Shown in pieces: positions 21,286 through 29,733 of a DNA stretch of 35,559 nt (position 1 is the first letter of the stretch; each line of letters starts with the position of its first letter). Below the pieces are notes generated by a model. It was not told the DNA's origin and ran no database searches. It saw only the letters and a program-made list of their open reading frames with translations. The stretch covers positions 1 through 35,559 of the forward strand of contig DATIDD010000011.1 in assembly GCA_035456465.1 (NCBI GenBank), in the 5' to 3' direction. The translations under genes and the position numbers were made by a program. The DNA comes from DATHTC01 sp035456465 (GTDB lineage: Bacteria; Actinomycetota; Thermoleophilia; Gaiellales; Gaiellaceae).

Positions 21286-22419
21286 ATGCCGAGCACGCGG
21301 CAGATCTCCGTCGGCGGTGTCGCGATCGGCGGCGGCGCGCCCGTCGCCGTCCAGTCGATGACCCTGACGAAGACGCACGACGTCGAGACGACGACGGCGC
21401 AGATCGCCGCGCTCGCGAGCGCCGGCTGCGAGCTCGTGCGGGTCGCCGTGCCGAAGAGCGAGGACGCGGCCGCGCTGCCCCGGATCGTGCGCCTGTCGCC
21501 GCTCCCCGTGATCGCCGACATCCACTTCAACGCCAGCCTCGCCCTCAAGGCGATCGAGGCCGGTGTGGCGGCCGTGCGGATCAACCCCGGCAACATCGGC
21601 GGCGCCGACAAGGTCGCGCTCGTCGTCGGCGCGGCGAAGCGCGCTGGCATCCCGATGCGCATCGGCGCCAACTCGGGCTCGCTGCCGAAGCACCTCGCCG
21701 GGCTCGCCCAGCAGGACCAGGCCGAGGCGCTCGTGGAGGCGGCGCTGGAGGAGGTCCGCCTGCTCGAGAGCCTCGACTTCCGGGACTTCAAGATCTCGGT
21801 CAAGTCCAGCCACGTGCCGACGATGATCCGCGCCTACCGCGCGCTGTCGGACCGCGTCCCGTACCCGCTGCACCTCGGCGTCACCGAAGCCGGCACGCCC
21901 TTCAGCGGCTCGATCAAGAGCGCCGTCGGGATGGGCGCGCTGCTCACCGACGGGATCGGGGACACGCTCCGCGTCTCGCTCACCGCCGACCCGGTCGAGG
22001 AGGTGCGCGTCGCGTGGGAGATCCTGAAGGCGCTCGGCCTCCGCGAGCGGGGCCCGGTGATGATCGCGTGCCCGAGCTGCGGCCGCGACAACGTCGGCGT
22101 CCAGACGCTCGCCGAGCGTGTCGAGGAGCGCCTGCGCAGCTACCCGGAGACGTTCGAGGTCGCGGTGCTCGGCTGCGCGGTCAACGGGCCGGGCGAGGCG
22201 GGGGACGCGGACTTCGGCATCGCCGGCGGCCGCGACGTCGGCTTCGTCTACGCGCACGGCCGCGTGCTGAAGAAGGTCTCGTCCGACATCCTCGTCGACG
22301 AGCTCTTCCACGAGATCGACCGCTGGATCGCCGACGGGATGCACCGCCCCAGGCGGCTGAAGATGGCGAAGCCGGCCGCGCTCGCGATGGCCGAGGCGAG
22401 CCTGATCCCCCTCGACTAG
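21286..22419 (+). CDS. ispG: (E)-4-hydroxy-3-methylbut-2-enyl-diphosphate synthase
   Basis: IspG/GcpE (377 residues), the [4Fe-4S] enzyme converting MEcPP to HMBPP in the MEP pathway. Seen: TIM-barrel part with QSMTLTKTHDVETTTAQI, PVIADIHFNASLALKAIE, RINPGNIG and GVTEAGTP; C-terminal cluster domain with the CPSCGR pair, a third Cys in VLGCAVNGPGEAGDADFG, and the conserved Glu of that same motif. Length is typical of the two-domain bacterial form. With dxr it gives two MEP pathway steps in this cluster. ATG 21286 is supported by a -10 box 9 bases upstream. Confidence 0.96.
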   Translation: MPSTRQISVGGVAIGGGAPVAVQSMTLTKTHDVETTTAQIAALASAGCELVRVAVPKSEDAAALPRIVRLSPLPVIADIHFNASLALKAIEAGVAAVRINPGNIGGADKVALVVGAAKRAGIPMRIGANSGSLPKHLAGLAQQDQAEALVEAALEEVRLLESLDFRDFKISVKSSHVPTMIRAYRALSDRVPYPLHLGVTEAGTPFSGSIKSAVGMGALLTDGIGDTLRVSLTADPVEEVRVAWEILKALGLRERGPVMIACPSCGRDNVGVQTLAERVEERLRSYPETFEVAVLGCAVNGPGEAGDADFGIAGGRDVGFVYAHGRVLKKVSSDILVDELFHEIDRWIADGMHRPRRLKMAKPAALAMAEASLIPLD

Positions 22420-22460
22420 CCGGCTCGCGCGCTCTGCCGCGCTCCGCGGACGGGGCGAGA

Positions 22461-22466
22461 TAGCCT
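22461..22466 (+). promoter_or_regulatory. -10 box before proS
   Basis: TAGCCT lies 12 bases before ATG 22479; the leader would be only about 5 bases. Confidence 0.4.
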
Positions 22467-22478
22467 GCACGGACAACG

Positions 22479-24140
22479 ATGATCGCCCGCGCCTCCCAGC
22501 TGTTCCTGCCGACCCTGCGCGACGCGCCCGCCGACGCGGAGGCCGTCAACCACAAGCTGCTCGTGCGCGGCGGCTTCGTCCGCCAGCTGACCGGCGGCGT
22601 ATGGACGTTCCTGCCGCTCGGCTGGCGCGTCCATCGCAAGATCGAGCAGATCATCCGCGAGGAGATGGACGCGATCGGCGGCCAGGAGATGTTGATGCCG
22701 GTGCTGACGCCCGCGGAGCTGTGGCAGCAGAGCGGCCGCTACACGATCCCGGAGGTGTTCCACCTGCGCGACCGGAAGGGCTCCGAGTACGTGCTGCCGA
22801 TGACGCACGAGGAGACGGTCACCCACCACGCGAAGGAGATCCAGAGCTACCGGCAGCTGCCGCAGATCCTCTACCACCTCTCGGTCAAGGAGCGCGACGA
22901 GCCGCGGCCGCGCGCGGGGCTGATCCGCCTGCGCGAGTTCGTGATGAAGGACTCCTACTCGTTCGACCGCGACGACGAAGGGCTCGCCCGCGCCTTCGAC
23001 GCGCACCGCGGCGCGTACCACCGGATCTTCGAGCGCTGCGGCCTCGTGGTGCACGACGTCGAGGCCGAGTCGGGGATGATGGGCGGAAGCGAGTCGGTGG
23101 ACTTCCTCGCGCCCGCCGGCGCCGGCGAGAACACGCTCGTGACCTGCGAGAACGGCGACTACGCCGCCGACCAGGAGGTGGCCAGGGGCATACCCCGGCC
23201 GCCCCGGTTTCCCGAGCCGCTCGACGCGCCGGAGGAGGTCGGGACGCCGGGCGTCGCCACCATCGAGGAGCTGGCGCAGTTCCTCGGGATCGACGACGCG
23301 GCGACGTCGAAGGCGATGCCCGTCGTGAAGCCGGACGGGACGCTCGTGCTCGGGCTCATCCGCGGCGACGACCGGCTCGAGGGCGCCAAGATGCTCACGG
23401 CGCTCGGCTCGGACTACCGCCCGGCGACCGACGACGAGATCCGCGCCGCGTTCGGGGCCGATCCGGGCTCCCTCGGCCCCGTCGGGTTCGACGGCGAGGT
23501 GATCGCCGACGAGACGCTCCGGGAGGGTCAGTACGTCGCGGGCGCGAACCGCACCGGCTGGCACCTGCGCGGCGTGGAGGCCGGCCGCGACTACCACCCG
23601 CGCTTCGCAGACCTGCGGCAGCCGAAGGAGGGTGACCGCTGCCCGCGCTGCGGCGGCGCGCTGGGCTTCCAGACGGCGATCGAGCTCGGCCACATCTTCA
23701 AGCTCGGCACGCGGTACTCGGAGCCGCTGTCGGCGACGTTCCTCGACGAGGACGGGACGGAGAAACCGCTGATCATGGGCTCGTACGGCATCGGCCCGGC
23801 GCGGATGATGGCCGCCGTCGTCGAGCAGCGCCACGACGAGCAGGGCATCGTCTGGCCCGCGTCGATCGCACCGTACGACGTCCACGTCGTCGCGCTGCCC
23901 GGCCTCGAGGAGCGGGCGCTCGAGGTCGCCGAGGCACTGTCGGCGTCCGGCCAGGACGTGCTCGTCGACGAGCGTGACCAGCGCGCGGGCGAGAAGTTCG
24001 CCGACGCCGACCTGATCGGCTGTCCCGTCAGGATCACCGTCGGCCGCAAGACGCTCGAGGACGGCGCCGTCGACATTCGCGACCGCGCGACCGGCGAGGA
24101 GCGCCGCGTGGCGATCGACCGGGTGGCGGAGGCCGCGTAG
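22479..24140 (+). CDS. proS: Prolyl-tRNA synthetase (bacterial type with editing insert)
   Basis: ProRS (553 residues) charges tRNA-Pro. Class II motifs: LTGGVWTFLPLGWRVHRKIEQIIREEM (motif 1 region), LPMTHEETVTHHAK, RDEPRPRAGLIRLREFVMKDSYSFD (motif 2) and MGSYGIGPARMMAAVV (motif 3). Between motifs 2 and 3 is the YbaK-like insert that deacylates Ala-tRNA-Pro (about residues 225-390), with a Lys in DAATSKAMPVV at the expected position. A CPRCGG pair follows the insert. The C-terminal anticodon-binding domain starts near DVHVVALPGLEERAL. A tRNA-Pro gene lies at 33574 but is not part of this unit. Confidence 0.96.
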   Translation: MIARASQLFLPTLRDAPADAEAVNHKLLVRGGFVRQLTGGVWTFLPLGWRVHRKIEQIIREEMDAIGGQEMLMPVLTPAELWQQSGRYTIPEVFHLRDRKGSEYVLPMTHEETVTHHAKEIQSYRQLPQILYHLSVKERDEPRPRAGLIRLREFVMKDSYSFDRDDEGLARAFDAHRGAYHRIFERCGLVVHDVEAESGMMGGSESVDFLAPAGAGENTLVTCENGDYAADQEVARGIPRPPRFPEPLDAPEEVGTPGVATIEELAQFLGIDDAATSKAMPVVKPDGTLVLGLIRGDDRLEGAKMLTALGSDYRPATDDEIRAAFGADPGSLGPVGFDGEVIADETLREGQYVAGANRTGWHLRGVEAGRDYHPRFADLRQPKEGDRCPRCGGALGFQTAIELGHIFKLGTRYSEPLSATFLDEDGTEKPLIMGSYGIGPARMMAAVVEQRHDEQGIVWPASIAPYDVHVVALPGLEERALEVAEALSASGQDVLVDERDQRAGEKFADADLIGCPVRITVGRKTLEDGAVDIRDRATGEERRVAIDRVAEAA

Positions 24141-24442
24141 TGGCGCGGAGGAAGCGGTTCAGCGAGGAGCCGTTCGGGCCCACGATCGAGCGGCTGATGC
24201 TCGAGAGCGGCACCACGTACCGCGCCCTCGCCGACCGGACGCAGCTCTCGGCCGGCTACCTCAACCACCTCGTCCACGGGAACCGGCCGGTTCCGTCGAC
24301 GGAGGTGATGGCGCGGCTGGCGGCCGCGCTCGGGGTCGAGCCGGAGCACTTCCGCGAGTACCGGCTGCGCGTGATCACCGAGCGGCTCGAGGCGATGCCC
24401 GACCTGATCGACCGGCTCTACCGGCGGCTCGACCGGCAGTAG
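24140..24442 (+). CDS. Small XRE-family helix-turn-helix protein
   Basis: A 100-residue protein whose GTG start uses the last base of the proS stop. A Cro/C1-type HTH spans about residues 15-72: ERLMLESGTTYRALADRTQLS, then the recognition region AGYLNHLVHGNRPVPSTEVMARLAAALGV and EPEHFREYRL. The C-terminal ~25 residues form an acidic/basic helix (ITERLEAMPDLIDRLYRRLDRQ) that may dimerise. It probably binds DNA, and close coupling to proS suggests coexpression. Target unknown. Confidence 0.82.
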   Translation: MARRKRFSEEPFGPTIERLMLESGTTYRALADRTQLSAGYLNHLVHGNRPVPSTEVMARLAAALGVEPEHFREYRLRVITERLEAMPDLIDRLYRRLDRQ

Positions 24443-24445
24443 CAT
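24440..24445 (+). promoter_or_regulatory. -10 box for leaderless secreted-protein gene
   Basis: TAGCAT, which overlaps the end of the XRE gene, lies 7 bases before GTG 24453. Confidence 0.4.
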
Positions 24446-24452
24446 CGGCGGT

Positions 24453-24938
24453 GTGAAGAGGGCGCTCGTCGGCGCGGCCGCGGCGCTCGCGCTCGCCGCT
24501 CCGGCGTTCGGCGCGACGTACCCGGGCTTCAAACCGAAGCCGCTGTTCGCCACGCCCGGCTCGGGCGCGTACTGCTACGTCGACGCGGTCGGGTTCGAGG
24601 ACGACGGCGCGAAGCTGTTCTGCTGGCGGCCGCGGGACGGGCTGTGGGCGTCGATCCCCTGGAACGGCCGGCGAGCCGCCGCGGGCCACCGCCGCAGCTT
24701 CCCGCAGCTCGTCCACGGGATGACGAGGCTGGTGGGCTACGCGCCGCGGGCGCGCGTGCTGCGCTACGGGCGGCGGTGGCGGTACCGGTGCGCGGATCCG
24801 CGCGCGCTGGAGACGTGCGGCGGCGCCGGGGCCAGGATCGCGTTCACGTGCGTGAGCGCCCGCAGCGGGCTCACGTGCCGCAACGAGCTCGGGCACGGCT
24901 TCCGGATCGGCCGCGAGCGCGGGTTCGCACGCCTGTAG
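24453..24938 (+). CDS. Secreted Cys-containing protein of unknown function
   Basis: A 161-residue protein with a clear Sec signal peptide: VKRALVGAAAALALAAPAFG, with an AFG-A cleavage site near residue 20. The mature part has six Cys (GAYCYVDAVGF, LFCWRPRDGLW, RYRCADPRAL, LETCGG, FTCVSARSG, LTCRNELGHGF), enough for three disulfides, and ends GHGFRIGRERGFARL. I have an impression that this C-terminal pattern recurs in secreted proteins of deep-branching Actinobacteria, but cannot name a family. It has an independent leaderless-type start and converges on the phosphoribosyltransferase with only 12 bases between. Confidence 0.75.
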   Translation: MKRALVGAAAALALAAPAFGATYPGFKPKPLFATPGSGAYCYVDAVGFEDDGAKLFCWRPRDGLWASIPWNGRRAAAGHRRSFPQLVHGMTRLVGYAPRARVLRYGRRWRYRCADPRALETCGGAGARIAFTCVSARSGLTCRNELGHGFRIGRERGFARL

Positions 24939-24950
24939 CGACCCGCGAGC

Positions 24951-25616
24951 TCAGGAGGCCGCGCCCTGCGGCGTGCTGCGCCCGGCGGCGAGCAGCCGCT
25001 CGACCTCCTCGTCGCCGACCGGCGCGAAGCTCCCGTACCAGAGGCCGACGGCGACGAACTGATCGAGGGGGTACGGGCAGACGACCGCGTCGGCCTCGCC
25101 CTCGAGCGCCGCCAGGCTCTCCACCGCCCCCACGGGAACCGCGACCACGACCCGCGCGGCGCCCCGAGCGCGGGCCCAGCGCACGGCGGCGACCATCGTC
25201 GCGCCGGTGGCGAGACCGTCGTCGACGAGGACGGCCGTCCTCCCGGCGAGGTCGAGCGGCGGCACCGCCGCGTGCAGGCGACGGTCGAGCTCGGCCGCTG
25301 CCCCGGCGGCCGCGTCGACGGCCGCCTGCACCTGGGCATCGGTCAGCCCGTCGGGCCCGCGCACGTAGACGCCGTCGCCCGGCGTGACGGCACCGAGGGC
25401 GTACTCCGGCTGCCACGGATGCCGCACCTTGCGCACGGCGACGACGTCGAGCGGCAGCGCCAGCCTGGACGCCACCTCGGCCGCCACGACGACGCCGCCC
25501 CGTGCGAGGCCCACGACCACGGCGTCCTCGCGTTCGGCCTCGAGGGCCTGGCCGAGCAGCCTGCCGGCGTCGACGCGGTCGGCGAACAACGGCGCGGGAC
25601 GACGCATCGTCCCCAT
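24951..25616 (-). CDS. Phosphoribosyltransferase-domain protein (COG1926-like)
   Basis: A 221-residue type I phosphoribosyltransferase fold. The PRPP-binding loop is intact in TAVLVDDGLATGATMVAAVRWAR. Upstream are FADRVDAGRLLGQALEAER, VVVGLARGGVVVAAEVASRL and VVAVRKVRHPWQPEYALGAV, typical of the COG1926 group. That group is often next to or fused with a dienelactone hydrolase-like domain, and such a gene lies close by at 26186, though on the other strand. The natural substrate base is unknown. ATG 25616 is preferred; a second ATG is at 25607. Confidence 0.85.
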   Translation of the reverse strand: MGTMRRPAPLFADRVDAGRLLGQALEAEREDAVVVGLARGGVVVAAEVASRLALPLDVVAVRKVRHPWQPEYALGAVTPGDGVYVRGPDGLTDAQVQAAVDAAAGAAAELDRRLHAAVPPLDLAGRTAVLVDDGLATGATMVAAVRWARARGAARVVVAVPVGAVESLAALEGEADAVVCPYPLDQFVAVGLWYGSFAPVGDEEVERLLAAGRSTPQGAAS

Positions 25617-25700
25617 GCGGGGAGTGTCGCAGATCGCGTGGGCCGTCCTTCCGCGAAATCGCTGATGCCGAGGCACCGTCGGCGCGAGAGGGTGCTGCGC

Positions 25701-26189
25701 ATGGACCTGCTCGAGGTCGAGATCGCGAAGCCGGAGGGCCTGAACGTCGTGCTCGGGCAGGCCCACTTCATCAAGGCGGTCGAGGACCTCCACGAGGCGC
25801 TGGCGGGCAGCTCGCCGCACCTGCGCTTCGGCCTCGCGTTCTGCGAGGCATCCGGGCCGTGCCTCGTCCGCCGGAGCGGCAACGACGACGAGCTCGTCGA
25901 GCTGGCGACGCGCAACGCGCTCGCGGTCGGCGCCGGGCACTCGTTCGTCGTCTTCCTGCGCGAGGGCTATCCCGTCAACGTCCTCAACCAGCTGAAGCTC
26001 GTGCCCGAGGTGTGCCGGATCTTCTGTGCGACCGCCAACCCCGTCCGCGTGATCGTCGCGGAGACCGCCGGAGGCAGGGGCGTCCTGGGCGTCGTCGACG
26101 GCGAGTCCCCGCGCGGCGTCGAGACCGAGGAGGACGTCGCCGCGCGGAAGGGGCTGTTGCGCGAGCTCGGCTACAAGGCGAGCGGATGA
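25701..26189 (+). CDS. Adenosine-specific kinase family protein (DUF355)
   Basis: A 162-residue protein matching the family first described as adenosine-specific kinase in archaea. Seen: LLEVEIAKPEGLNVVLGQAHFIKAVEDLHEAL, LRFGLAFCEASGPCLVRRSGND, AGHSFVVFLREGYPVNVLNQLK, VPEVCRIFCATANPVRVIVAET and GVLGVVDGESPRGVE. The length agrees with the family. Kinase activity on adenosine is known for one characterised homologue; it is assumed, not shown, here. ATG 25701 matches the family start; ATG 25665 would add a basic 12-residue extension. It is coupled to the hydrolase by an ATGA overlap. Confidence 0.83.
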   Translation: MDLLEVEIAKPEGLNVVLGQAHFIKAVEDLHEALAGSSPHLRFGLAFCEASGPCLVRRSGNDDELVELATRNALAVGAGHSFVVFLREGYPVNVLNQLKLVPEVCRIFCATANPVRVIVAETAGGRGVLGVVDGESPRGVETEEDVAARKGLLRELGYKASG

Positions 26190-26839
26190 CCGGAGCGCAG
26201 GTCGTCGCGACGCGCGAGGCGACGGTCGTGGCGGTGGAGCAGCTCGCGCTGCCGGGAACGCTGGCAGTGCCGGCGGCGCCCATCGGCGTCGTCGCGTTCG
26301 CCCACGGCAGCGGCAGCGGCCGGCTGAGCCCGCGGAACGCCCAGGTCGCGCGGGCGCTGAACGACGCCCGCCTCGGCACGCTGCTGTTCGACCTCCTCGC
26401 CCCGGAGGAGGCCGCCGACCGGCGCAACGTCTTCGACGTCCCGCTCCTCGCCGGACGCCTGACCGCCGCCGTCGAGTGGCTGCGACGGCAGCCCGAGGCG
26501 CGCGACCTCCCCGTCGGGCTCTTCGGCGCGAGCACCGGTGCAGCCGCCGCGCTCTGGTCGGCGGCGGAGCTCGGCCACGAAGTCGGCGCCGTCGTCTCGC
26601 GCGGCGGCCGGCCGGATCTCGCCGGCCCACGCCTCCGTGAGGTCACGGCACCGACGCTGCTCGTCGTCGGCGGTCGGGACGAGGTCGTGCTCGAGCTGAA
26701 CCGCCGTTCGCTGCGCGAGCTTTCCGGCCCGGCCGAGCTCCGGGTCGTGCCCGGGGCAACGCACCTGTTCGAGGAGCCGGGCGCGCTGGAGCAGGTCGCG
26801 GCGCTCGCGACCGACTGGTTCGTGGCGCACCTCGCCTGA
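26186..26839 (+). CDS. Dienelactone hydrolase-like alpha/beta hydrolase
   Basis: A 217-residue alpha/beta hydrolase. Catalytic triad candidates: the nucleophile Ser in GLFGASTGAAAAL, the Asp in LVVGGRDEVVLELN and the His in VPGATHLFEEPGAL. The N-terminal part VVAFAHGSGSGRLSPRNAQVAR contains the oxyanion strand. This HGSGSxRxSPRNxxVA pattern is typical of the hydrolases paired with COG1926 phosphoribosyltransferases. Substrate unknown. No signal peptide. Confidence 0.84.
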   Translation: MTGAQVVATREATVVAVEQLALPGTLAVPAAPIGVVAFAHGSGSGRLSPRNAQVARALNDARLGTLLFDLLAPEEAADRRNVFDVPLLAGRLTAAVEWLRRQPEARDLPVGLFGASTGAAAALWSAAELGHEVGAVVSRGGRPDLAGPRLREVTAPTLLVVGGRDEVVLELNRRSLRELSGPAELRVVPGATHLFEEPGALEQVAALATDWFVAHLA

Positions 26840-26855
26840 GCGCCGCGGGCCGGCG

Positions 26856-27851
26856 TCAGACCGTGCCGCCGCGCGGGACGACGACGAGCCGCCCCCGTTC
26901 CTCGACCACGTCGGTGCCGAGCTCGCGGCAGGCGCCTCGGAACCGCCCGGCGATCCAGCGTGCGTCCCTCCCGTCGGCGAGGCGCGTGTAACAGTGCTCG
27001 AGCACGATCGGAATCGCCTCGACCCGCTCGGCGCAGGACGCGGTGAGCGTGACGAGGAAGACGAGCCCGAGGTCGTTGCGGAGCACGGGGTCGACGCGGT
27101 AGTCGTCGACGAAGTCGCCGAGGTCGTAGAGGATCGCGTCCTCGACGCCGTGGAAGACGTGGGCGGAGTGCCCGGCGACGAGCGTCGCGCCGGCCGCACG
27201 CAGCGCGGCGGCAGCGGTGCGGATCCGCGGCAGCGGCGCAGGGCTCATGTTCGGCCCCCAGTGGGGCGTGACGAGGACCGCGTCGGCCTCGACGGCGCCG
27301 ATCGCGTCGCCGACCCAGGGTGGGATCCGGCCGTCCAGCTCGGCGTACGCCACGCCGGGTGCGTCCCTCGCCCCGGCGTACGCCGCCGGATGGTCGGTCA
27401 GGCCGAGCACCGCGAGCCGGAGCCCGTTCGCCTCGAGGACGGCAGGGCGGCGGGCCGCGGCGACGTCCGGTCCGGCGCCGACCGGCTCGACCGCCACGCG
27501 CCGGAGGTGCTCCACGGTGTCCAGCAGCGCCGTGGCGCCGAAGTCGAGCGAGTGGTTGTTGGCCAGCGTCACGCAGTCCACGCCGAGCGCGGCCAGGGCG
27601 TCGGCGGCCGCAGGCGGAGCGCGGAAGAAGAACGGCTTCCGCGGATCCGGCCACGGGTCGCCGCGGTCGGAGATGCAGCACTCGAGGTTCAGCACGACGA
27701 GGTCGGCGCCGCGCAGGATCTCCACGACCTCCGGTGCGAACAGCTCGACGCCTGCGCGGGAGCGCAGCCGGTCGCCGACCAGTCGGCCCAGCATCGTGTC
27801 GCCGGCGAGCGCCAGCGTGATCCGGCGGGGATCGCCGACGGACGCCGTCAA
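26856..27851 (-). CDS. CapA-like metallophosphatase-fold protein
   Basis: A 331-residue protein of the CapA/PgsA (PGA_cap) family. Characteristic motifs: LALAGDTMLGRLVGDRL at the N-terminus, LVVLNLECCISDRG, VTLANNHSLDFGATALLDTV, VLVTPHWGPNMSPAPLPRIR and AGATLVAGHSAHVFHGVE with ILYDLGDFVDDY. These supply the Asp/Asn/His metal site of the calcineurin-like fold. Members are linked to poly-gamma-glutamate or capsule export, but many stand-alone copies have no known role. No signal peptide is visible. The likely start is TTG 27851, one base after the ATPase stop, implying operon membership; a later start is possible. Confidence 0.82.
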   Translation of the reverse strand: MTASVGDPRRITLALAGDTMLGRLVGDRLRSRAGVELFAPEVVEILRGADLVVLNLECCISDRGDPWPDPRKPFFFRAPPAAADALAALGVDCVTLANNHSLDFGATALLDTVEHLRRVAVEPVGAGPDVAAARRPAVLEANGLRLAVLGLTDHPAAYAGARDAPGVAYAELDGRIPPWVGDAIGAVEADAVLVTPHWGPNMSPAPLPRIRTAAAALRAAGATLVAGHSAHVFHGVEDAILYDLGDFVDDYRVDPVLRNDLGLVFLVTLTASCAERVEAIPIVLEHCYTRLADGRDARWIAGRFRGACRELGTDVVEERGRLVVVPRGGTV

Positions 27852-27852
27852 C

Positions 27853-28563
27853 TCAGCTGCCGTCGCCGTCGACGATCCGCCCGTCCTCGAGCCGCAGGAC
27901 GCGGTCGGCGATCCGCTCGAGCCGCGCGTCGTGCGAGACGGTGACGACTCCGCAGCCGCGCTCCTTCGCGAGCCCGTGGAGGAGCTCCATCACCTCGCGT
28001 CCGTGACGCGAGTCCAGGTTCGCGGTCGGCTCGTCCGCGAGCAGCAGCGGCGGCCGGTTCGCCAGCGCCCGGGCGATCGAGACGCGCTGCTTCTCGCCGC
28101 CGGAGAGATCCCGCGCCCGGAAGTCGAGCCGTCCCTCCAGGCCCGCGGCGACGAGCAGCTCGGCCGCGCGCGCGTGGGCCGCCGCGCCGGTCACGCCCGC
28201 GACGTTGAGCGCGACCTCGACGTTCTCCTGCGCGGTGAGCGTCTCGAGCAGGTTGAAGGTCTGGAAGACGAAACCGACGGATCGGCGCCGGACGGCGGCG
28301 AGCGCACGCGGACCGAGCCCGACGAGCTCCGTCCCGTCGACGACGACGTGACCCCCGGTCGGGCGGAGGAGGCCGCCGATCATCGTCAGCAGCGTCGTCT
28401 TGCCCGAGCCCGACGGCCCCATGATCAGCGTGACCTCGCCCGCGTCGGCCGTGAGGTCGATCCCGTCGACGGCTCGAACGGCGGTCCGGCCGCTGCCGAA
28501 GACCTTGACGAGACCCTCCGCCCGCAGCAACGTCGCGGTCCCGGTGATCACGGTGGTGCTCAC
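27853..28563 (-). CDS. ABC transporter ATP-binding protein (MacB/LolD type)
   Basis: A 236-residue ABC ATPase. Walker A in LIMGPSGSGKTTLLTMIGGL, Q-loop in VGFVFQTFNLLETLTAQENV, signature LSGGEKQRVSIARALANRP, Walker B LLLADEPTANLDSRHG and the switch His in VVTVSHDARLERI. The sequence style is that of MacB/LolD-type ATPases, which work by mechanotransmission rather than substrate transport. It is coupled to the upstream permease by a GTGA overlap. Confidence 0.93.
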   Translation of the reverse strand: MSTTVITGTATLLRAEGLVKVFGSGRTAVRAVDGIDLTADAGEVTLIMGPSGSGKTTLLTMIGGLLRPTGGHVVVDGTELVGLGPRALAAVRRRSVGFVFQTFNLLETLTAQENVEVALNVAGVTGAAAHARAAELLVAAGLEGRLDFRARDLSGGEKQRVSIARALANRPPLLLADEPTANLDSRHGREVMELLHGLAKERGCGVVTVSHDARLERIADRVLRLEDGRIVDGDGS

Positions 28564-29717
28564 GCCCGGAACACCGTCGCCGGGTCGATCCGGCTGATCC
28601 GCAGCACGGGCGCGACCGCCGCGACCACCGAGACGACGAGCGCGACCGCGAACACGGCCGCCGCGTCGAGCGGCCGCAGGTCGGTGACGAACTCCGGCAC
28701 GGCACGTCGGACGAGAGTGGGGACGAGGCTCGCGGCTACCACGCCGAAGGCTGCTCCGGCCACTCCCACGGCGAGGCTCTGGCGGACGACGATCCGGTAC
28801 ACGAACGGGTCGTCGGCGCCGATCGCCTTCAGCACGCCGAAGTCGCGGGCCTTCTCGACCGTGGCGGTGTACACGGTCAGCGCGATCACGGCGCCGCCGA
28901 TCGCGAACCCGATCCCCATCAGCGCGCCGACCACGGGCAGGAAGCCGTGCCGGACGAGCTCGCGGGTCGCGTCGGCGAAGTCCGCCGAGGTCCGGGCCTC
29001 GCTGCCCGGGACGGCCGCGACGGCCGCGCGCGCGACGGCGTCGACGTCCGCTCCCGGCTCGACGGCGAGGAGGAAGAAGCTCACGAAGCCCTCGAGCCCG
29101 AGCAGCCGGCGGCCGTCCGCGCCGTTCACGAAGGCGACCTCGAACAGCGGGTTCCCACCCGGCACCACCCGCTCCACGGTCAGGCGCCGGCCGAGCACGT
29201 CCAGCCCGTCGCCCGTCTCGAGGCCCGCCGCCTCGGCGAAGACGGCATCGACGACGACGGCGCCCGGAGGCGGCAGGAACCGTTGCGCGTCATCGGGCCA
29301 CGCCTCGCGGGAGGGCACGGCGAGGGACAGGAAGTAGACGTTGAGCTCCCTGCTCTCGGGATCGAGCGTGACCCGACGCGCGTACACGGGCACGACGGCG
29401 CGGACGCCCGGTACCGCGGCCACCGCATCCAGCCGGTCGGCCGGGAGGAACGAGCTCGTGCGGAGCGGGTCCGACGTTCCCGCCTGCGCCAGCCAGACGT
29501 CGCCAGGGAGGTCGGCGAATACGCCCCCGGCCGCGCCCCAGCCGCGGTAGAGGCTCGCCACGACGAGGATCAGCAGGACGGCGCAGGCGACGCCGCCGAC
29601 GGACATCAGGAGGCGCGCCTTCTCCGCCAGGAGGTTGCGGCGCGCCACGGGGACGCGACGCGGCCGCCGTCGTGCGGCCGGCGGAACGCTCAGCTCGGCG
29701 GCGGCAGGGGCGTGCAT
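28560..29717 (-). CDS. ABC transporter permease (FtsX/MacB/DevC type)
   Basis: A 385-residue permease with the four-helix FtsX-like plan: one N-terminal membrane helix (ARLLMSVGGVACAVLLILVVASLY), an extracytoplasmic domain of about 200 residues (FADLPGDVWLAQAGTSDPLR onward), then three C-terminal helices including GALMGIGFAIGGAVIALTVYT and LDAAAVFAVALVVSVVAAVAPVL. The coupling motif KARDFGVLKAIGADDPFVYRI contacts the ATPase. With the partner ATPase it could export a lipid, peptide or lipoprotein, or act on the envelope mechanically; cargo is unknown. ATG 29717 is followed by a Pro/Arg-rich cytoplasmic stretch. The stop overlaps the ATPase start. Confidence 0.88.
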   Translation of the reverse strand: MHAPAAAELSVPPAARRRPRRVPVARRNLLAEKARLLMSVGGVACAVLLILVVASLYRGWGAAGGVFADLPGDVWLAQAGTSDPLRTSSFLPADRLDAVAAVPGVRAVVPVYARRVTLDPESRELNVYFLSLAVPSREAWPDDAQRFLPPPGAVVVDAVFAEAAGLETGDGLDVLGRRLTVERVVPGGNPLFEVAFVNGADGRRLLGLEGFVSFFLLAVEPGADVDAVARAAVAAVPGSEARTSADFADATRELVRHGFLPVVGALMGIGFAIGGAVIALTVYTATVEKARDFGVLKAIGADDPFVYRIVVRQSLAVGVAGAAFGVVAASLVPTLVRRAVPEFVTDLRPLDAAAVFAVALVVSVVAAVAPVLRISRIDPATVFRA

Positions 29718-29733
29718 CGTCGCCGAGCCTTCG

